Below are positions 59,868 through 64,000 of a stretch of 64,000 nt of DNA, piece after piece. The DNA is from an uncultured Acetatifactor sp. GTDB lineage: Bacteria > Bacillota > Clostridia > Lachnospirales > Lachnospiraceae. The first letter of the stretch is position 1, and each line of letters begins with the position of its first letter. The DNA is taken from NCBI GenBank assembly GCA_947624245.1, contig CANQJL010000006.1, positions 1-64,000 of the forward strand, written 5' to 3'. The translations under genes were made by a program, and so were the position numbers. Under the pieces are notes generated by a model that saw only the letters and a list, made by a program, of their open reading frames with translations, searched no databases and was not told the origin of the DNA.

Positions 59868-61652
59868 CTATGCTAAAAAATCATACTGTGACATGTAGAG
59901 TTCGTAGTAGGCGCCGCGCTGGGCGAGCAGCTCTTCGTGGGTGCCGCGCTCCAAGATGCCGCCCTTGTCGATGTACATGATGCAGTCGGCGTTCTTGATG
60001 GTGGAGAGTCTGTGGGCGATGATGAAGGAGGTGCGGCCCTTCAGGAGCTCGTTCAGGCCCTTTTGCAGCAGGATCTCCGTCTCCGTGTCGATGCTGGAGG
60101 TGGCTTCGTCCAGAATCAGGATCTTTGGGTCGGCCAGCAGCGCCCGGGCAAAGGAGATGAGCTGTCTCTGTCCGGCGGAGAGTCTGCTGCCCCGTTCGTT
60201 CACTTCCGTGTAATAGCCGTTCTCCATCTGCGAGATAAATTCGTGGGCGCAGACCGTTCTGGCGGCCTCGATCACCTGCTCGTCCGTGGCGTCCCTGTTT
60301 CCGTAACGTATGTTATCCATAATGGTGCCGGAGAAGATAAAGCTGTCCTGCATCATCACGCCCATCTGTGTGCGGAGGGAGTGTATGGTCACGGAAGCGA
60401 TGTCGGTGCCGTCGATGAGGATTTGGCCGGAGCCCACGTTGTAGAACCGGCTGAGCAGGTTCACGATAGTGGATTTGCCGGCGCCGGTAGGCCCCACAAA
60501 GGCGTATGTGGAGCCCTGGGCGGCCGTGAAATTGATATTGTCCAGAATCCGGTGTCCCTCCTCATAGCTGAAGCACACGTTCCGAAATTCCACCTCGCCC
60601 ACGATGGGCGGCATGGGAACGGCGTCGGGCGCATCTTTTACCCGCACGGGCTCATCGATGGTCTCAAAAATGCGTTCCAGATAAGAGATGGCGGTGAGCA
60701 GGGAGTTATAAAAGCCTGCCAGTGTGTTAATGGGCGCCCAGAAACGCCCGATATAGGCGGTAAAGGCGATCAGTACGCCCACGGTGAGGGTGGCGTTGGG
60801 AGCCAGAATCCAGCGGATTCCCAGCACGTAGATGAAGGAGGTCGTGACGGCGCTGATCATGTCCACGCTGGGTCCCATGGTGAAGTTGAATTTTACGGCG
60901 CGCATCCAAGCTTTGCGGTAGCTGCCGCTGAGGCCGTTGAAGATATTGCTGTTTTCATTCTCCCGCACAAAGGACTGAGTCACTCTTATGCCGTTGATGC
61001 TCTCGGCGATATAAGCGTTCAGGTTGCTCTGCTTGTTGGACTGGATCTGCCATGCTCTGCGCTGTTTGCGTTTGATGAATATAATCACTGCCGCTAGCAG
61101 AGGCAGGCCGCAGAGGCACAGCAGCGTCAGCCTGACGTCGCACAGGAGCATAAATAGAATGATGAAGACCAGATTGCACAGGTCGGTGACGGTGTTGACG
61201 ATACCGTTGCTCAAAAGGTCGCTCAGGCTGTTCACGTAGTTCACCACCCGCACCTGAATCTTGCCGTGGGGCCTGTCGTCATAGTAGGAAAAGGGCAGCT
61301 CCTGAAGGTGGTCAAAAATGTCCGTGCGGAGCTGGTGGATAATGCTCTGACCGATGATGTTCATGGTCTTGATCTTAAAGCGCATGGCGACGGCGGAGTA
61401 GACCGCCACGGCGAAGGTCAGGGCGCTCATCAGTACAATGCCCCGCATATCGCCGGCCGGAACGTAGATGTCCATGATCCGCTGAAAGAAGATCGGCACG
61501 GCCATTGTCAGCGCGGAGGAAGTCAGCATCAATACGATAACAACTGTCATTTTATTGCGGTAGGGCGTGATGTATCCGGCCAGGCGCTTGAGCTGGCCGA
61601 GATCGAAGCTGTCCTCCAGAATTTCGTCCATGTCGTATCTGTTTCTTGCCAT
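59868..61652 (-). CDS. heterodimeric ABC exporter subunit with catalytic Walker B
   Basis: 594 residues: a six-helix membrane domain (about 30-320) and an ATPase domain with Walker A GPTGAGKSTIVN, signature RLSAGQRQLISFARALL, Walker B ILILDEATSSID and H-loop IIAHRLSTI. The catalytic Glu and switch His are present, but the signature is LSAGQ instead of LSGGQ. Together with the upstream subunit this gives one complete and one degenerate ATP site, as in BmrCD, LmrCD and TM287/288. Multidrug or lipid export is likely. Confidence 0.94.
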   Translation of the reverse strand: MARNRYDMDEILEDSFDLGQLKRLAGYITPYRNKMTVVIVLMLTSSALTMAVPIFFQRIMDIYVPAGDMRGIVLMSALTFAVAVYSAVAMRFKIKTMNIIGQSIIHQLRTDIFDHLQELPFSYYDDRPHGKIQVRVVNYVNSLSDLLSNGIVNTVTDLCNLVFIILFMLLCDVRLTLLCLCGLPLLAAVIIFIKRKQRRAWQIQSNKQSNLNAYIAESINGIRVTQSFVRENENSNIFNGLSGSYRKAWMRAVKFNFTMGPSVDMISAVTTSFIYVLGIRWILAPNATLTVGVLIAFTAYIGRFWAPINTLAGFYNSLLTAISYLERIFETIDEPVRVKDAPDAVPMPPIVGEVEFRNVCFSYEEGHRILDNINFTAAQGSTYAFVGPTGAGKSTIVNLLSRFYNVGSGQILIDGTDIASVTIHSLRTQMGVMMQDSFIFSGTIMDNIRYGNRDATDEQVIEAARTVCAHEFISQMENGYYTEVNERGSRLSAGQRQLISFARALLADPKILILDEATSSIDTETEILLQKGLNELLKGRTSFIIAHRLSTIKNADCIMYIDKGGILERGTHEELLAQRGAYYELYMSQYDFLA

Positions 61653-61687
61653 ATCGCGAAATCATACCTTTCTCGTATTTTGCGGAA

Positions 61688-63454
61688 TCATACGCCGCCG
61701 CTCCTGGTCCGTTTTTCCCGTAACAGGTCATAGGGAATCTCGCCGTACTGATTGCGGAAGGCCCGGGCATAATAGCCGCCCTGGGCGAGCAGCTCCTCGT
61801 GGGTGCCCCGCTCGATGATGCGGCCGCCGTCCATGACCAGAATCAGATCGGCGTCTTTGATGGAGGAGATGCGGTAGGCGATAATAAAGACGGTGCAGTT
61901 CTTTTGTATTGCCTTCAGCTGTGTCTGTATGTAGCTCTCCGTCTCCATGTCAACGGCGGAGGTGGTGTCGTCCAGAATCAGGATAGAGGGATTCTTCAAC
62001 AGCGCCCGCGCCAGAGAGATCCGCTGCTTTTGACCGCCGGACAGTCCCACTCCCCGCTCGCCCACAATGGTGTCGTAGCCCTCCGGCATGGATTTGATGA
62101 AGTGGTTGGCGTCAGCCATGACGGCGGCGCGCTTCACGTCCTCGAAGCTTGCCTCCGGTCTGCCGTAGGCGATATTTCCCTCGATGGTGTCGGAGAACAG
62201 GAACACGTCCTGCATCGCCATGCCGATATTGTCCCGCAGATTATACAGATCCATGCCGCGCACGTCCTGCCCGTCCACCAGCACTTGGCCGGACGTGGTA
62301 TCGTAGAAACGGCACAGCAGGTTCATCAGGGTGGATTTGCCGGCGCCGGTGGAGCCGATAATGCCAACGGTCTGTCCGGCCTTCACGCGGAAGGTGACGT
62401 CGGTGACGATGTCCTCATCGTCCGCCCGGTAGGAGACATTGCGGAATTCCACGTCCCCCTTCAGCTTCTCATGAATACCGCCCGTCCGGGGAGTCCTCAC
62501 CTTCGGCTCCTCGCTGTAGGTGGCGTAGATCTTCTCGATAGAGGTGACAAAGTTCTGGATATCGTTGACCCACCAGCCCGCCATGCGCAGCGGCATGTTC
62601 AGCATCCACAGGTAGCCGTTCACTTTCACCAGTCCGCCCAGCGTGATCTCGCCGCGGATCACCATGCAGCCGCCGTAGAGCATCAGTATGACGGTCAGCG
62701 CATAGGAGAGGATCTCGAAGATGGGAACGTATTTCATCCATACCCGGGAAGCGCTGAGCTGTGCGTCACGGAATTGGTCGTTCTGAACCTCGAATTTTTC
62801 CTTTTCGTAGTCCTCCTTGGCAAACGCCTTTACCACGCGGTTGCCGCTGATGTTCTCCTGGACGAAGGCGTTCAGGGAGGAGAAGCATTCGCGGTTCCGG
62901 CGGAAGGCGGGCTTCACCTCACGGGACTGCCGGTAGGTGGCCAGAGCCGTGAACGGAAGGACCGTCAGCATACAGAGCGCCAGCTTGACGTTCACGGTAA
63001 ATACCATCAGCAGGGCAAAAAGGAACAGCAGCACGTTCTGGTACACCACATAAATAACATATGCTACGAAATGTCTCACGGCGTCCATATCGCCGGTCTG
63101 GCGGCTCATCAGGTCTCCGGTCCGCTTTTTGTTGTAGAAGGCGAAATCCTCCTCCAAAAGCTTGCGGTACACCTTGGAGCGCATGTCGTAGAGGGTGCCC
63201 TGAGAGGCAATCTCGAAGACCACCTGATAGACGAACCGCAGCACACTGGTCAACAGGGTGACGATCAGCAGACAGGCGATCAGGGCAGGCAGCATGTCGT
63301 AATTGCCCGCGGTGATCACGTCGTCCACGATGATGCCGGACAGGTAAGGGTTGACGATGGACAGGGCGGCGATGACGGTGGTCATAAGGATGCCCAGGAT
63401 CATCTGGCGCCTGTATTTTTTTAAAAAGGAAAAGAACCATTTAAGGGGTGTCAT
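61688..63454 (-). CDS. heterodimeric ABC exporter subunit with degenerate ATP site
   Basis: 588 residues from ATG 63454 (GGAGGA ahead; the frame is open to 63478). Membrane domain then ATPase: Walker A GSTGAGKSTLMN, intact signature LSGGQKQRISLARALL, but Walker B is ILILDDTTSAVD (Asp in place of the catalytic Glu) and the switch position reads IIAYRISSI (Tyr for His). The degenerate features complement the partner encoded 35 bases downstream. The first gene of the pair, read away from the AraC-type gene. Confidence 0.94.
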   Translation of the reverse strand: MTPLKWFFSFLKKYRRQMILGILMTTVIAALSIVNPYLSGIIVDDVITAGNYDMLPALIACLLIVTLLTSVLRFVYQVVFEIASQGTLYDMRSKVYRKLLEEDFAFYNKKRTGDLMSRQTGDMDAVRHFVAYVIYVVYQNVLLFLFALLMVFTVNVKLALCMLTVLPFTALATYRQSREVKPAFRRNRECFSSLNAFVQENISGNRVVKAFAKEDYEKEKFEVQNDQFRDAQLSASRVWMKYVPIFEILSYALTVILMLYGGCMVIRGEITLGGLVKVNGYLWMLNMPLRMAGWWVNDIQNFVTSIEKIYATYSEEPKVRTPRTGGIHEKLKGDVEFRNVSYRADDEDIVTDVTFRVKAGQTVGIIGSTGAGKSTLMNLLCRFYDTTSGQVLVDGQDVRGMDLYNLRDNIGMAMQDVFLFSDTIEGNIAYGRPEASFEDVKRAAVMADANHFIKSMPEGYDTIVGERGVGLSGGQKQRISLARALLKNPSILILDDTTSAVDMETESYIQTQLKAIQKNCTVFIIAYRISSIKDADLILVMDGGRIIERGTHEELLAQGGYYARAFRNQYGEIPYDLLREKRTRSGGV

Positions 63455-63597
63455 AGGTATTCCTCCGATTATCTCCATTTTACGTTGGGTTCGTCAAAAG
63501 AAAATGGAGTATCTTGCTGCCTTGATGTAAAATTTTGTTCTCCTGATCCGGCAAAAGGAGATGACAACCGGAGGAAAAGAAGGTAAAATGTATAGAG

Positions 63598-63693
63598 GAT
63601 ACAAAGATATAAAGATACAAAGATACAAAGATATAAAGATACAAAGATATAAAGATACGAAGATATGAAGATACGAAGATATGAAGATACGAA
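63598..63693. repeat. 8-bp microsatellite (GATAYRAA, 12 units)
   Basis: Twelve consecutive units of GATA[C/T][A/G]AA from 63598 to 63693, followed by one decayed unit. It lies in the divergent gap between the ABC exporter (start 63454, minus) and the AraC-type gene (start 63749, plus). The left units carry AA and the right ones GA, so the array grew from two sub-blocks. The rest of this 294-bp gap shows no clear promoter. Confidence 0.96.
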
Positions 63694-63748
63694 GATGCGA
63701 TTCGATATGTCGGGGGCGTCATAATCGGAAAACGGAGGACGGTCCGCA

Positions 63749-64000
63749 ATGAAGATCAGTGAGAACATTGCAGGCTTTGCAGTGGAAGACCTCAATCCCA
63801 CTTTTCTGTTCACATGGAAAGGGACGCGGGGGAGCAAAAAGAACGAGGAGAGCTATCACAGCCATGATTATTCCGAGATAGCTTTGATTTTGTCCGGCTC
63901 GGGACGTTATCTGGTGGACGGGGAATATTTTTCCGTCAGGGAGGGAGATCTGCTGATCTTCGGCCCCAATGTCAGGCATCAGGCGCTGTACTGTCCGGAG
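63749..64000 (+). CDS. AraC-type regulator, N-terminal part (cut by window edge)
   Basis: 84 codons, open to the last base. GGAGG (63734-63738) lies ten bases before ATG 63749. The sequence is an AraC-type cupin sensing domain: SYHSHDYSEIALILSGSGRY, VDGEYFSVREGDLLIFGPN and VRHQAL, with His residues in the usual cupin places. The DNA-binding part would lie beyond the window. Divergent from the ABC exporter, so it could control it. Confidence 0.83.
   Translation, partial: MKISENIAGFAVEDLNPTFLFTWKGTRGSKKNEESYHSHDYSEIALILSGSGRYLVDGEYFSVREGDLLIFGPNVRHQALYCPE

Noticed and set aside
61799..63424. 541-codon plus-strand frame opposite the ABC exporter
   Set aside because: His/Gln/Val-rich shadow translation of a well-supported ABC gene; the same holds for 59937-61097.
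63480..63837. Minus-strand frames through the 8-bp microsatellite (repetitive YLYIFVS protein)
   Set aside because: Artefact of translating a tandem repeat whose unit does not create stops; no ribosome site, and it runs into the AraC-type gene on the other strand.

Overview
The window looks like the chromosome of an anaerobic Clostridia bacterium, most likely Lachnospiraceae. Supporting traits are two T-box leaders, an L20-type leader before infC-rpmI-rplT, the order cysE-cysS-mrnC-rlmB-sigH (sigH implies a sporulating lineage), DUF1540 and DUF1653 proteins, QueH, heterodimeric ABC exporters, Rpn-type nuclease remnants and moderately GC-rich coding DNA. No database search was possible; assignments rest on motifs, gene order and recalled families.

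Layout. 1-1216: two partial copies of an Rpn-family nuclease/transposase sharing a 327-bp direct repeat. 1270-5540: translation block (Thr T-box and thrS, a DUF1540 protein, leader with infC, rpmI, rplT; infC probably starts at ATT). 5569-14480: HAD phosphatase, a nucleoside-sugar epimerase-like protein, a small membrane protein behind two LexA-like boxes, DUF1653 protein, 5'-nucleotidase, an in-frame SfsA-MutY fusion, a GT2 glycosyltransferase, and PAP2 and lipid kinase genes on the minus strand. 14529-24732: carAB, superoxide dismutase, queH, argS, tRNA-Val and tRNA-Met, a polytopic membrane protein, ispF. 24783-25715: AT-rich two-gene module, probably a GNAT toxin with its antitoxin. 25742-32903: Cys T-box and cysE-cysS-mrnC-rlmB, a repeat tract, sigH, trkA, trkH.

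33009-38005: an RND exporter with a long coiled-coil insert and its TetR regulator, with a palindromic operator just after the promoter. 38022-49366: tRNA-Thr, thiN, azlCD, small coiled-coil proteins, PBP1A, yigZ, mgtE, a CPA1 antiporter and a second trkA. 49551-53462: a membrane-anchored LuxR-type regulator, an AT-rich AlbA_2/ATPase gene bounded by 43-bp direct repeats, and two small membrane proteins.

53490-54710 is the most unusual region: about 1.2 kb with no recognised large gene but at least five short transcription units, each with a consensus promoter and an intrinsic terminator. One RNA carries two 81-nt repeats, each able to form an H-type pseudoknot; another carries three 38-nt repeats; a further one converges on a 47-codon hydrophobic, basic-tailed peptide gene resembling a type I (holin-like/Fst-like) toxin. 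Four of the promoters are clearly related. I regard this as a candidate cluster of RNA-regulated toxin-antitoxin or related RNA genes.

54854-63454: an ABC transporter with a fused double permease, a divergent lipoprotein with three 11-bp-spaced TTTAAG repeats between them, a repeat-rich spacer, and a heterodimeric ABC exporter. The window ends with an 8-bp microsatellite upstream of a truncated AraC-type regulator. Short tandem repeats in genes and leaders recur throughout the window.
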